The translations under genes were made by a program, and so were the position numbers. A model generated the notes under the pieces. It had not been told where the DNA came from and searched no databases. It worked only from the letters and a program-made list of their open reading frames with translations. From positions 1,063,001 through 1,127,000 of the forward strand of contig NZ_CP062252.1 in assembly GCF_014863605.1 (NCBI RefSeq): a DNA stretch of 64,000 nt, written 5' to 3'. Within the stretch, counting starts at the first letter, position 1. Every line of letters starts with the position of its first letter. Shown here one piece after another: positions 15,475-24,474 of the stretch. Source of the DNA: Pseudomonas allokribbensis. GTDB lineage: Bacteria; Pseudomonadota; Gammaproteobacteria; Pseudomonadales; Pseudomonadaceae.

Positions 15475-17868
15475 ATGAATATTGCATTGAATGAAAAACT
15501 TCTGTCGGACAGTCATCCCATCTGGCTGGAACGGCTGGGTCAGACGGAAAGGAGAGCTTATCTCGAACAAAGTAGGGTATCCGAGCTCAGCGACACCAGA
15601 CTTCAGGACTTGTTGGCACCTTATGCCTCTTTGAAAGACTATGCCCGTCATGTGGTGAGACAGGTTCTGCAACTTGAGTTCGGACGTGATCTCGATGCCG
15701 ATGAAATCCAGTGCAGTTGCCGATACACCTTCAATGTGGGGAATCGACAAGTTGTTCAGGAGGATACCCGATCACTGACTGAGCAATTCATTATAGGTCT
15801 GCATGAAGAGGAGCGGAGGGGAGAGATCTCTATTAAAGGCCGGGATCTTCCTTCAATCCTAAACCAGCAATGGCTGGAGGACACACTCGTTCGTGATGTT
15901 CGCTCGGTCTACGGTGCCGAACTCGGCAAATTGTACCAGCGTGCTGATGTTATCGACGCCATGAAGAGCGCGCTGCGTGAAAAACTCCTGTTAAGCGCAT
16001 TGGCAGCTCGATATCAGGGCCACATCAGCAACGACGATTATCTCTCGAGCGTTCAGCGTGCCGTCATGGGGGACACTGCCTTTGTGATAGATGGCATTCG
16101 CATAATCGACAATACGCGACCATTGGCTCAGATGCTGGTGATCGGGGCTCGCAAGGGTAATGGCGAACCGATGTTTCTTTACGCACCCGACTCTCCCGGC
16201 GGTCAGACCTGGTACGAATGCCGAAGCTTGCGTCAGGTCGATATCACAGTGATCGACTGGACGAGGGAGCAGGCGGGGCGCGATTTCATTGCTTCCCGCG
16301 CGCATGCCTTGAACCGTGGGCAGATTATCGGCCTTCTGAAAAAGCTTGAGAAAATGCCCAGTCTCTGGAGAGGCATAATTCTGGCATCGACACCGCACAT
16401 GGCCGACGAGGCCCTGAATGGCATCGTTGAAAATGCCCGTGCCTGGCGGGTTTCCGAAGAAGAAAGCCTGCGTCCTTATGGATATCGAACAGCCTCAACA
16501 GAACAACGTCAGAGCTATACCCGCATCAGTTGTGAACTCAAGGCATTGCAGACGCTGACCGTGCGCGAAGGCGGTCTCGTCACATATGAGCGGTTCTGCT
16601 TTGATCTCATCAAGGAACGCGTCGAACAGGTGCTACTGCAGAAAGGAGAACAGGTCACGATCAATCCCGACCGGATTTTCGTTGACGTCAGCCCTCAAGT
16701 GCAGATGACACTGACGGAGCTGATCATCACCGAAACCCATTTTTATGCAAACGATGCAGGTTCCCCCTGGAGTTATCCCCGCTTCACATTAGCCCATGAT
16801 CATCTGCCTGTGATGAATCTGGATATCCGCCATATTGCCAGTTGGTCACGAACACTGCGTCCGGGTGAAAAATACATTGCAATGCTGCATGAGAAGTACC
16901 TCGCTCCTGATCATGCCGAAGGTGCTTTCAAACGTCTGATCCACAAGGAAGTCGCTCGTCGCCAAATGCAGATCGGCGTCTTGCAGGAACGCTTTCACGG
17001 ACGTCTGAGTGCCGCGCAATTCAATCAGCTCATGTGGATTGTTGATGCCAGCGAAAACGTCGATACCCGCCCGTTGTTCTCCATTGCGTTCGAAGAGCCC
17101 GGGTTGTTCCAGTTCGAGATAAAGGATCGACCGGTAGTGGGAAACTTTGTTTTTCGCTGGATGACAGCAGGGCAAGTCGAGAGTTATCTCTTCACTCCGG
17201 ATGCACCCGACGGTCGTTCGATCCGGCCGTTTTCGGAGTTTGTTTCGGCCGTCAAGACACTGGAACTTGGGCAGTATTTTTACGAGCGGGTGATGTACAA
17301 GGATCAGAGGGTTGTCGGAACCTATATCACCGATCTTGAGCAGCTGGACAATTTCACTCAGATGCCGGTTGTTCAGCAGTACGCCCGGGCCACGGACTTC
17401 AGTGGTGATTTCGATGGTTTGATCCGGCGGACCATTTCCGATGTCGACGAGAAAACAGAAAGCCTCAATGAGATTATTTTCAAACTGGTCTTCAACGCGG
17501 TGGAAGCAGCGGCTACGGCGATCAGCGTAGTCATTCCGCCTGTGGGTATTGCGGTGAGTGTGGCGTTGCTGACAAAAAATCTTTGGGAGGCCGCCGAAGC
17601 TTACAAGGATGGTGATCGTGCGACGGCGCAAGTACATTTTTTCTGGGCATTGGTCGAACTGGCTTCGCTGGGCAAGGCCGGTTATAGCCATCTGGCGCCA
17701 ACGAAAATGCAGAAGGATCTCATCGGTTTGCTGGGTGATGTCTATACCATCGAGAAATTCTTCTCTCAGGCGACCGGGCAGCAGAGACTGCCGTTGCAGG
17801 CGCTGGAGATCATTCAGTCAGTTCTCGATGATCCGGATTCCTTCACCAGCAGGACCTACCTGAGGTAA
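15475..17868 (+). CDS. Dermonecrotic-toxin-like (DUF6543) protein, no effector domain seen
   Basis: A 797-residue protein. The N-terminal two thirds (PYASLKDYARHVVRQVLQLEFGRDLD near 49-74, and WLEDTLVRDVRSVYGAELGKLY near 132-153) resemble the dermonecrotic toxin domain (DUF6543) common in Pseudomonas, normally the front of proteins over 1500 residues that continue into leucine-rich repeats or a ligase. Here the protein ends about 90 residues after a hydrophobic segment (about 668-702, VFNAVEAAATAISVVIPPVGIAVSVALL), and I recognise no catalytic domain. There is no Sec signal peptide. The start has AAGGA eight bases upstream, preceded by an AT-rich 150-base leader. Lower GC than its neighbours suggests transfer. 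Three bases separate its stop from that of convergent hmgR. Confidence 0.72.
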   Translation: MNIALNEKLLSDSHPIWLERLGQTERRAYLEQSRVSELSDTRLQDLLAPYASLKDYARHVVRQVLQLEFGRDLDADEIQCSCRYTFNVGNRQVVQEDTRSLTEQFIIGLHEEERRGEISIKGRDLPSILNQQWLEDTLVRDVRSVYGAELGKLYQRADVIDAMKSALREKLLLSALAARYQGHISNDDYLSSVQRAVMGDTAFVIDGIRIIDNTRPLAQMLVIGARKGNGEPMFLYAPDSPGGQTWYECRSLRQVDITVIDWTREQAGRDFIASRAHALNRGQIIGLLKKLEKMPSLWRGIILASTPHMADEALNGIVENARAWRVSEEESLRPYGYRTASTEQRQSYTRISCELKALQTLTVREGGLVTYERFCFDLIKERVEQVLLQKGEQVTINPDRIFVDVSPQVQMTLTELIITETHFYANDAGSPWSYPRFTLAHDHLPVMNLDIRHIASWSRTLRPGEKYIAMLHEKYLAPDHAEGAFKRLIHKEVARRQMQIGVLQERFHGRLSAAQFNQLMWIVDASENVDTRPLFSIAFEEPGLFQFEIKDRPVVGNFVFRWMTAGQVESYLFTPDAPDGRSIRPFSEFVSAVKTLELGQYFYERVMYKDQRVVGTYITDLEQLDNFTQMPVVQQYARATDFSGDFDGLIRRTISDVDEKTESLNEIIFKLVFNAVEAAATAISVVIPPVGIAVSVALLTKNLWEAAEAYKDGDRATAQVHFFWALVELASLGKAGYSHLAPTKMQKDLIGLLGDVYTIEKFFSQATGQQRLPLQALEIIQSVLDDPDSFTSRTYLR

Positions 17869-17871
17869 CGG

Positions 17872-18666
17872 TCAGTCCGACTTGTCCTCGGGCTGATACC
17901 CCATCCGCCAACTCACGGCCCGTGTCGCCGCCAGCAACCGCTGCGCCGCCGGGCCGTTTTCGTCGGCGTGGAACAGCGAGGTCGGGCCGACGATGGTCAA
18001 CACTGCCGCGATCTGCCCGAGGGCGTTGAACACTGGTGCCGACAAGGCATCGACGCCGGGCATCAGCAAACCATGCACATGATGCAGACCGCGTTCGCGG
18101 ATCTGTTCGCACAACGCCGCATAGGCTTTTTCGTCCGCCAGCGGATGGCCGCCGCTGGCGATTTCCTGTTCGCGCAATTCGTCGGTTTCCCGATGCGGCA
18201 GGTAAGTGCTGAAGACCAGCCCCGTGGATGAACTGAGCAGCGGCAACACCGAGCCCAGTTGCGTCACGACCGTCACCGCGCGCACCGCCGGTTCGATGTG
18301 CACAACGGTTGCGCCCTGATTGCCCCACACCGCGAGGAAACAGGTTTCGTTGAGTTCGTCGCGCAGTTCGGCCAGCGGCAGGGCGGCGACTTTCAGCACG
18401 TCCACACTGTTGAGTGCGGCCAGGCCCACGCGCAGCGCTTCACGGCCGAGGCCGTAATGGTTGGTGGCGGTGTTCTGTTCGGCGAAACCGCTGGCGATCA
18501 AGGCCTGCAGATAGCGGTGAACCTTGCTCGCCGGCATCTGCACATGTTCGGCCAGACGCGACAGCGAAGTGGAGGGCGACAACTCGGCCAGGGCCTTGAG
18601 GATGTCGGTGCCGACTTCGGCGGAGCGGACTTTCTGTTTGCCGTTGCTGTCGCTGGTTTTTTCCAT
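17872..18666 (-). CDS. hmgR: IclR-family repressor of homogentisate catabolism
   Basis: A 264-residue IclR regulator. The winged HTH is at about 15-75 (SLSRLAEHVQMPASKVHRYLQALIASGFAEQ) and the ligand-binding GAF-like domain from about 85 to 260. In P. putida the divergent IclR protein HmgR represses hmgABC and is released by homogentisate; position and orientation next to hmgA here are the same, which is the main basis for the name. The intergenic region carries a palindrome with an extra half-site (18728-18754) that fits an HmgR operator. Its stop lies three bases from that of the toxin-like gene. Confidence 0.9.
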   Translation of the reverse strand: MEKTSDSNGKQKVRSAEVGTDILKALAELSPSTSLSRLAEHVQMPASKVHRYLQALIASGFAEQNTATNHYGLGREALRVGLAALNSVDVLKVAALPLAELRDELNETCFLAVWGNQGATVVHIEPAVRAVTVVTQLGSVLPLLSSSTGLVFSTYLPHRETDELREQEIASGGHPLADEKAYAALCEQIRERGLHHVHGLLMPGVDALSAPVFNALGQIAAVLTIVGPTSLFHADENGPAAQRLLAATRAVSWRMGYQPEDKSD

Positions 18667-18727
18667 GGTGCTGCCGTGTCCCGGAACGAATGGGCGTCTT
18701 TATAGCTTGACGCTGGATAGCGAGCAA

Positions 18728-18754
18728 ATTACGTTATGCGTAATTGAATTACGA
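18728..18754. promoter_or_regulatory. Candidate HmgR operator
   Basis: AATTACG (18728-18734) and CGTAATT (18740-18746) form an inverted repeat with a five-base centre, and a third copy AATTACG follows at 18748-18754. It lies between the divergent hmgR and hmgA starts, where HmgR is known to bind a palindrome in P. putida. Confidence 0.7.
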
Positions 18755-18829
18755 TAAAAACAACCCCGGCGTGCCAAGACCTCTGATCCAGAGCGTCCGG
18801 CCATGCCGACTCCCTGTTCAGGAGGCTCC

Positions 18830-20125
18830 ATGAACCTCGATTCAGCCCTGGCTTACCAGTCCGGTTTCGGCAACGAATTCAGCTCCGAAGCGTTGCCCGG
18901 CGCACTGCCCGTCGGCCAGAACTCCCCGCAGAAAGCCCCGTACGGTCTGTACACCGAACTGTTCTCCGGCACCGCGTTCACCATGACCCGCAGCGAAGCG
19001 CGGCGTACCTGGATGTACCGGATCCAGCCGTCGGCCAATCACCCGGCATTCGTCAAACTGGAGCGGCAACTGGCCGGTGGACCGTTGGGTGAAGTGACCC
19101 CCAATCGCCTGCGCTGGAACCCGCTGGAGATCCCGGCCGAACCGACCGACTTCATCGACGGTCTGGTGAGCATGGCGGCCAATTCCGCTGCCGAAAAACC
19201 GGCCGGCATCAGCATTTATCACTACTGCGCCAACCGTTCGATGGAACGGGTGTTCTTCAACGCCGACGGCGAGCTGCTGCTGGTGCCGCAACTGGGGCGT
19301 CTGCGCATCGCAACCGAGCTGGGTGTGCTGGAAGTGGCGCCGCTGGAAATCGCCGTGTTGCCACGGGGCCTGAAATTCCGCGTCGAACTGCTCGACCCGC
19401 AGGCGCGCGGTTACGTCGCCGAGAACCATGGCGCGCCGCTGCGCCTGCCGGATCTGGGGCCGATCGGCAGCAACGGCCTGGCCAATCCACGGGACTTCCT
19501 GACCCCGGTCGCCGCCTACGAAAACCTGCAACAACCGACCACCCTGGTGCAGAAATTCCTCGGCCAGTTGTGGGGCACCGAACTCAATCACTCGCCGCTG
19601 AACGTGGTCGCCTGGCACGGCAACAACGTGCCGTACAAATATGACCTACGCCGCTTCAACACCATCGGCACCGTCAGTTTCGATCATCCGGACCCGTCGA
19701 TCTTCACCGTGCTCACGTCGCCGACCAGCGTCCACGGTCTGGCCAACCTCGACTTCGTGATCTTCCCGCCGCGCTGGATGGTGGCCGAGAACACCTTCCG
19801 TCCACCATGGTTCCACCGCAACCTGATGAACGAGTTCATGGGCCTGATCCAGGGCGAATACGACGCCAAGGCCGAAGGTTTTGTGCCTGGCGGCGCGTCG
19901 CTGCACAGCTGCATGAGTGCTCATGGCCCGGACGGCGAGACCTGCACCAAAGCCATCAACGCGGACCTGAAACCGGCCAAGATCGACAACACCATGGCCT
20001 TCATGTTCGAGACCAGCCAGGTGCTGCGCCCAAGCCGCTTTGCCCTCGACTGTCCGCAACTGCAATCCACTTACGACGCCTGCTGGGCCACGCTGCCCGC
20101 CACGTTCGACCCGACCCGGAGATAA
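18830..20125 (+). CDS. hmgA: Homogentisate 1,2-dioxygenase
   Basis: A 431-residue enzyme that opens the ring of homogentisate to maleylacetoacetate using Fe(II) and O2, the committed step of tyrosine and phenylalanine breakdown. The iron ligands by comparison with the human enzyme are His329 and Glu335 (FHRNLMNE) and His365 (LHSCMSAH); the spacing of 6 and 30 residues is exactly kept. The family start [19 protein letters not shown] is present. I chose the ATG at 18830 because GGAGG lies five bases upstream. fahA follows after three bases, so they form one operon, likely repressed by HmgR. Confidence 0.97.
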   Translation: MNLDSALAYQSGFGNEFSSEALPGALPVGQNSPQKAPYGLYTELFSGTAFTMTRSEARRTWMYRIQPSANHPAFVKLERQLAGGPLGEVTPNRLRWNPLEIPAEPTDFIDGLVSMAANSAAEKPAGISIYHYCANRSMERVFFNADGELLLVPQLGRLRIATELGVLEVAPLEIAVLPRGLKFRVELLDPQARGYVAENHGAPLRLPDLGPIGSNGLANPRDFLTPVAAYENLQQPTTLVQKFLGQLWGTELNHSPLNVVAWHGNNVPYKYDLRRFNTIGTVSFDHPDPSIFTVLTSPTSVHGLANLDFVIFPPRWMVAENTFRPPWFHRNLMNEFMGLIQGEYDAKAEGFVPGGASLHSCMSAHGPDGETCTKAINADLKPAKIDNTMAFMFETSQVLRPSRFALDCPQLQSTYDACWATLPATFDPTRR

Positions 20126-20128
20126 CCC

Positions 20129-21433
20129 ATGACTCAGAATTCCATCACCCGCAGTTGGGTCGCTTCGGCCAACGGCCACACCGATTTCCCGTTGCAGAAC
20201 CTGCCGCTGGGCGTGTTCAGCCTCAACGGCTCGGCGCCGCGCGCGGGCGTGGCGATTGGCGAACACATCTTCGATCTGCAAGTGGCGCTGGAGGCCGGGT
20301 TGTTCGACGGCGTCGCGCGCAGTGCAGTCGAAGCCATGCACGGCGGCCAGTTGAACGCCTTCTTCGAACTCGGCCGCGACGCTCGCGTTGCCCTGCGCGA
20401 ACGACTGCTGGAGCTGTTCAGCGAAGGCAGCACCCATCGCGGCAATATTGAAGCCCAGGGCGCAAAACTGATGCCGCTGGCCGCCGATTGCCAACTGCAC
20501 CTGCCGGCGCGCATCAGTGACTACACCGACTTCTACGTCGGCATCGAGCACGCGCAGAACGTCGGCAAGCTGTTCCGTCCGGACAACCCGTTGCTGCCGA
20601 ACTACAAACACGTGCCGATTGGTTACCACGGTCGTGCGTCCACCGTGCGTGCTTCCGGCACCGACGTGCGCCGTCCGAAAGGCCAGACCCTGCCGGCCGG
20701 TGCGACCGAGCCGACCTTCGGCCCGTGTGCGCGTCTGGACTATGAGCTGGAGCTGGGGATCTGGATCGGTCAGGGCAACGAGATGGGCGAGTCGATCGCC
20801 ATCGGCGATGCCGCTGAACACATTGCCGGTTTCTGCCTGCTCAACGACTGGTCGGCCCGTGACATCCAGGCCTGGGAATACCAGCCGCTTGGCCCGTTCC
20901 TCTCCAAAAGCTTCATCACCAGCGTCTCGCCATGGGTGGTGACCGCCGAAGCGCTGGCGCCATTCCGCACCGCGCAACCGGCGCGCCCGGAAGGTGATCC
21001 GCAGCCATTGCCGTACCTGTTCGACAAGCGCGATCAGGATGGCGGTGGTTTCGATATCGAGCTGGAAGTGCTGCTGCTCACCGAGAAAATGCGCGAGCAG
21101 AACCTGCCGGCCCATCGCCTGACTCTGAGCAACACCCGCTACATGTACTGGACTGTCGCGCAAATGGTCGCGCACCACAGCGTCAACGGCTGCCAGTTGC
21201 AGGCCGGTGACCTGTTCGGTTCGGGCACTTTGTCCGGCCCTGAAAACGGCCAGTTCGGCAGCCTGCTGGAAATCACCGAGGGCGGTAAGAAGCCAATCGA
21301 GCTGGCCTCCGGTGAAGTGCGCAAATTCCTTGAAGACGGCGACGAAATCATCCTGCGCGCTCGTTGCGCCCGCGAAGGTTTTGCCTCGATCGGTTTCGGC
21401 GAATGCCGTGGCACTGTGCTGGCGGCGCGCTGA
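20129..21433 (+). CDS. fahA: Fumarylacetoacetase
   Basis: A 434-residue fumarylacetoacetate hydrolase that splits fumarylacetoacetate into fumarate and acetoacetate, the last step of the homogentisate pathway. Metal and active-site regions are visible: DYTDFYVGIEHAQNVG (about 131-146, with the metal Asp and catalytic His), LDYELELGIWIG (about 204-215, two metal Glu) and LLNDWSARDIQAWEY (about 238-252, metal Asp). Its length is as expected for the family. It lies three bases after hmgA and 12 bases before maiA. Confidence 0.97.
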   Translation: MTQNSITRSWVASANGHTDFPLQNLPLGVFSLNGSAPRAGVAIGEHIFDLQVALEAGLFDGVARSAVEAMHGGQLNAFFELGRDARVALRERLLELFSEGSTHRGNIEAQGAKLMPLAADCQLHLPARISDYTDFYVGIEHAQNVGKLFRPDNPLLPNYKHVPIGYHGRASTVRASGTDVRRPKGQTLPAGATEPTFGPCARLDYELELGIWIGQGNEMGESIAIGDAAEHIAGFCLLNDWSARDIQAWEYQPLGPFLSKSFITSVSPWVVTAEALAPFRTAQPARPEGDPQPLPYLFDKRDQDGGGFDIELEVLLLTEKMREQNLPAHRLTLSNTRYMYWTVAQMVAHHSVNGCQLQAGDLFGSGTLSGPENGQFGSLLEITEGGKKPIELASGEVRKFLEDGDEIILRARCAREGFASIGFGECRGTVLAAR

Positions 21434-21445
21434 CAGGAGCGGCTC

Positions 21446-22084
21446 ATGGATCTCTACACCTATTACCGTTCCACCTCGTCGTATCGGGTGCGGATCGCGC
21501 TGGCGCTCAAGGGCCTCGACTATCAGGCGTTGCCAGTCAATTTGATTGCACCACCCGGCGGTGAACATCGGCAACCGGCGTACCTGGCGATCAATCCCCA
21601 GGGCCGGGTGCCGGCGCTGCGTACCGATGACGGCAAGTTGCTGATTCAGTCGCCGGCCATCATCGAGTACCTGGAGGAACGTTATCCACAGGTGCCGCTG
21701 CTGCCCGAGGACCTCGTTGCCCGTGCACAAGTGCGCGGCGTGGCGGCGGTGATCGGCTGCGACGTGCATCCGCTGCACAACGTCAGCGTGCTCAATCGCC
21801 TGCGCGGTCTGGGGCATGACGAGCCGCAGGTGACCGAGTGGATCGGCCACTGGATCGGTCAGGGTCTGGCGACGGTGGAGCAGTTGATCGGCGACAGCGG
21901 TTTCTGTTTCGGCGAGTGGCCGTGCGTGGCTGATGTGTACCTTATCCCGCAGTTGTACGCGGCCGAGCGTTTCAACGTTTCGCTTGAGGCGTATCCACGG
22001 ATCCGTCGGGTGGCCGCGTTGGCCGCTGAACATCCGGCGTTCATCGCGGCGCATCCGGCGAATCAGCCGGACACGCCGAAGTAG
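21446..22084 (+). CDS. maiA: Maleylacetoacetate isomerase (zeta-class GST)
   Basis: A 212-residue zeta-class glutathione transferase that converts maleylacetoacetate to fumarylacetoacetate with glutathione. The N-terminal thioredoxin-like part carries STSSYRVRIAL (9-19), the serine motif of this class, and QSPAIIEYLEE (about 68-78) for glutathione binding. The helical C-terminal half includes DVHPLHNVSVL (about 108-118). It sits immediately after fahA in the hmg operon. A perfect 13-bp hairpin follows its stop and may reduce read-through to the transporter gene. Confidence 0.95.
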   Translation: MDLYTYYRSTSSYRVRIALALKGLDYQALPVNLIAPPGGEHRQPAYLAINPQGRVPALRTDDGKLLIQSPAIIEYLEERYPQVPLLPEDLVARAQVRGVAAVIGCDVHPLHNVSVLNRLRGLGHDEPQVTEWIGHWIGQGLATVEQLIGDSGFCFGEWPCVADVYLIPQLYAAERFNVSLEAYPRIRRVAALAAEHPAFIAAHPANQPDTPK

Positions 22085-22090
22085 CATTTG

Positions 22091-22119
22091 ATGGCTCCCG
22101 TGCAGCGCACGGGAGCCAT
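22091..22119 (+). terminator. Long perfect hairpin between maiA and the transporter
   Basis: ATGGCTCCCGTGC (22091-22103) and GCACGGGAGCCAT (22107-22119) are perfect inverted copies with an AGC loop, starting six bases after the maiA stop. No T-run follows, so it is likelier an mRNA-stabilising or partial-termination structure. Confidence 0.6.
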
Positions 22120-22165
22120 TCCGGTTACCCGCAAAAAAACATAAAAACAAAACAGGTACCTTGCG

Positions 22166-23563
22166 ATGCATAACCAGATTGCCAGCTTCCGGGCGGCACT
22201 CGACGCCCGTCCTGTGTCCCGCTTTCAGTGGTTGCTCCTGATCCTTCTCGCCTTGTTGCTGGTCACCGACGGCTACGACGCCCAGGTGCTCGGCTATGTG
22301 GTGCCGGCGCTGGCGCAGGACTGGGGCCTGGAGAAATCGGCGTTCGGTCCGGTGTTCAGCGCCAACCTGCTCGGCCTGACGCTTGGCTCGCTCGCCGTGA
22401 CGCCGCTGGCCGACCGTTTCGGCGTACGGCGGATTCTGCTCGCCTGTGTGCTGATCTACGCCAGCCTCACCGTGCTGATGGTGTTCGCCGATTCCCTGAA
22501 TACCTTGATGATTGCGCGCTTCATCTGCGGCATCGGCATGGGCGGCGCAATGCCCAGCGCCATGGCGTTGATGTCGGAGTACTCCCCGCCACGCCTGCGC
22601 ACGTTGATGGTGACGCTGGCGGCCTGCGGTTTTTCCTTCGGCGGTGCGGCGGGTGGTTTTGTCGCGGCCGGTTTTATCGACCGTTTTGGCTGGCAAGCGG
22701 TGTTCCTCGCTGGCGGCGTCACGCCGTTGCTACTGTTTCCGTTCCTCTGGTGGATGCTGCCGGAATCCCTGCCGCGCCTGCTGCGCGATGCGCCACCGTA
22801 TGCGCGCCTGCGCAAGGTTACCGCCCGAATGCTGCCAGACTGGCAACCGCCCGCCGCGTCGGTCGAGCAGAACGAACGCGAGCAGGGCAGCAAACTGACC
22901 GTGGTGGAACTGTTCCGCAATGGCTACGCACGCCCGACCTTGCTGATCTGGGCGACCTTTTTCGTCAGCCTGATCCTGCTGTATTTCATGATCAGCTGGC
23001 TGCCGTCGCTGCTGCTGGAAAGTGGCCTGAAACTCAATGAAGCGAATCTGGTGACGTCGATGTTCCTGTTCGCCGGCACCTTGGGCGCCATCTGCATGGC
23101 GTGGTTCGCTGATCGTCTGAAGCGCAAGGTACGGTTGCTGTCCGGTGTGCTGGCCGGCGCGGCGGTCTGCACGATTCTGCTGGGCCTGAATCACGACAAC
23201 CCGCGCTATCTGGTGGCCTGTGTGTTTGCGGCGGGCTTCTGCATCATTGGCGGGCAACTGACGCTCAATGCGTTTGCCAGCAATTTCTATCCGGCGCACG
23301 TGCGCGCCACTGGCACCGGTTGGGCGCTGGGGGTAGGGCGTTTCGGCTCGATTCTCGGGCCGCTGTTCGGCAGCCTGTTGCTGGCGATGCACATTCCGGT
23401 GGAGCAGATTTTCTTCTTCTGCGCGATTCCGGCGGTGATTGCGGCGTTGTTGATCATTCAGGTGCGTTCGCCTGCTGCGGCGTCAGTCAGTGCACCACCG
23501 AATTGGGCGGCAGATGCCCCAGTCGTTCAGTCAGGCGAAGCCGCTGAATCGGGTCGTCACTGA
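22166..23563 (+). CDS. MFS transporter, aromatic acid:H+ symporter family
   Basis: A 465-residue, 12-helix major facilitator. The TVTDGYDAQVLGYVVP-like stretch near 32-48 (DGYDAQ) and the loop GSLAVTPLADRFGVRRIL (about 72-89) are typical of the AAHS group (PcaK, BenK, MhpT), which imports aromatic acids with protons. PESLPRLL (about 198-205) marks the central loop. Its place behind hmgA-fahA-maiA suggests import of a homogentisate-pathway precursor; the true substrate is not shown. The last 25 codons overlap the convergent SirB1-like gene by 77 bases, and the C-terminal tail is Ala/Pro-rich. Confidence 0.9.
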   Translation: MHNQIASFRAALDARPVSRFQWLLLILLALLLVTDGYDAQVLGYVVPALAQDWGLEKSAFGPVFSANLLGLTLGSLAVTPLADRFGVRRILLACVLIYASLTVLMVFADSLNTLMIARFICGIGMGGAMPSAMALMSEYSPPRLRTLMVTLAACGFSFGGAAGGFVAAGFIDRFGWQAVFLAGGVTPLLLFPFLWWMLPESLPRLLRDAPPYARLRKVTARMLPDWQPPAASVEQNEREQGSKLTVVELFRNGYARPTLLIWATFFVSLILLYFMISWLPSLLLESGLKLNEANLVTSMFLFAGTLGAICMAWFADRLKRKVRLLSGVLAGAAVCTILLGLNHDNPRYLVACVFAAGFCIIGGQLTLNAFASNFYPAHVRATGTGWALGVGRFGSILGPLFGSLLLAMHIPVEQIFFFCAIPAVIAALLIIQVRSPAAASVSAPPNWAADAPVVQSGEAAESGRH

Positions 23564-24290
23564 GCAGCAGCGCGTGCTCAAGATCGAAGCGCTCGGCGTT
23601 CGGGCAGTCGAGACGCTGGTACAGGCTGGCCCGGGCCAGGTAGTCGGCGGCGCTGGCATCGCCCATTTCGAGTACGCGTTCGGCATCGATCAGCGCGGCG
23701 ATGAAGTCATCGTGGGTCAGGTGCAACTGGCGCAGGTTGCGCGACAGGCGTTGAAGCATCTGTAGCGGTGTGGCGGCCAGCAGGTGGTCGGCGTTGAGTT
23801 GCATCTGGTGGCCGTATTGGCGATGCAGCAGTTCGCGGCAATCGTTCGGATACAGGCGCCGCCCACCGCACGGATCGAGCAAGTGATCAGCCCCGGGCAC
23901 CTTCAACAGGAAATGTCCGGGGAAGTTCACGCCCACCAGCGGGATCTCCAGGCCACGGGCCAGTTCCAGCGCGATCAGCGCCAGGGCCAACGGTTGGCCG
24001 CGCCGGGTCTGCAACACCTTGTTGACCATCGCGGCTTGGGGGCGCAACGGCGCAAAATCATCCTGTGCAAAACCCAGATCGGTCATCCGCCGCAGGAGCG
24101 GCTGCGCCAGTTCGCTGACCGGCAACAGTGGCAAACCGGAACTGACGCGCTGTTGCAGTTCCTTGAAATCCTGCAATAGCGCTTCGGGGTCGACGTGTTT
24201 GTCATGCTCGGCAGCCATCCACAACGCTGCCTCGAACAGCGCGGGCGGTGAACGGTGCAGACAGTCGAAAAAACGTTGGCGCGGACTCAT
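23487..24290 (-). CDS. SirB1-type transglutaminase-like/TPR protein
   Basis: A 267-residue cytoplasmic protein of the SirB1 family. A transglutaminase-like core spans about 25-155 (RRGQPLALALIALELARGLEIPLVGVNFPGHFLLKV), without an obvious catalytic Cys at the usual place, followed by a short TPR region (about 170-250). The function is unknown; in many genomes the gene sits next to prmC/prfA, which is not the case here. I chose the ATG at 24290 because GGAG lies six bases upstream. Its 3' end overlaps the convergent transporter gene by 77 bases. Confidence 0.8.
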   Translation of the reverse strand: MSPRQRFFDCLHRSPPALFEAALWMAAEHDKHVDPEALLQDFKELQQRVSSGLPLLPVSELAQPLLRRMTDLGFAQDDFAPLRPQAAMVNKVLQTRRGQPLALALIALELARGLEIPLVGVNFPGHFLLKVPGADHLLDPCGGRRLYPNDCRELLHRQYGHQMQLNADHLLAATPLQMLQRLSRNLRQLHLTHDDFIAALIDAERVLEMGDASAADYLARASLYQRLDCPNAERFDLEHALLLSDDPIQRLRLTERLGHLPPNSVVH

Positions 24291-24474
24291 CAAAATCTCC
24301 GGGGAATGCCTCGTTTTAGCCCCGTCTCTGTCATTCGTCCAGTGCCGCGCCGCTCTGCCACCGGGTTATGCCGCAACGCATTGGTCGCTGTCGGGCCTTA
24401 TTCCCGTGCGCTTCAGCAATTTTTGGGCGCAAGCCTATACTGGCGTCTACCAGAAGTGATTCGGGGGCCTGCCG

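Noticed and set aside
19646..22696. Very long leftward reading frame (about 1016 codons) opposite hmgA-fahA-maiA
   Set aside because: It is the mirror of three well-supported genes in a GC-rich genome, is rich in His, Gln, Arg and Gly as antisense frames are, and has no domain or ribosome site.
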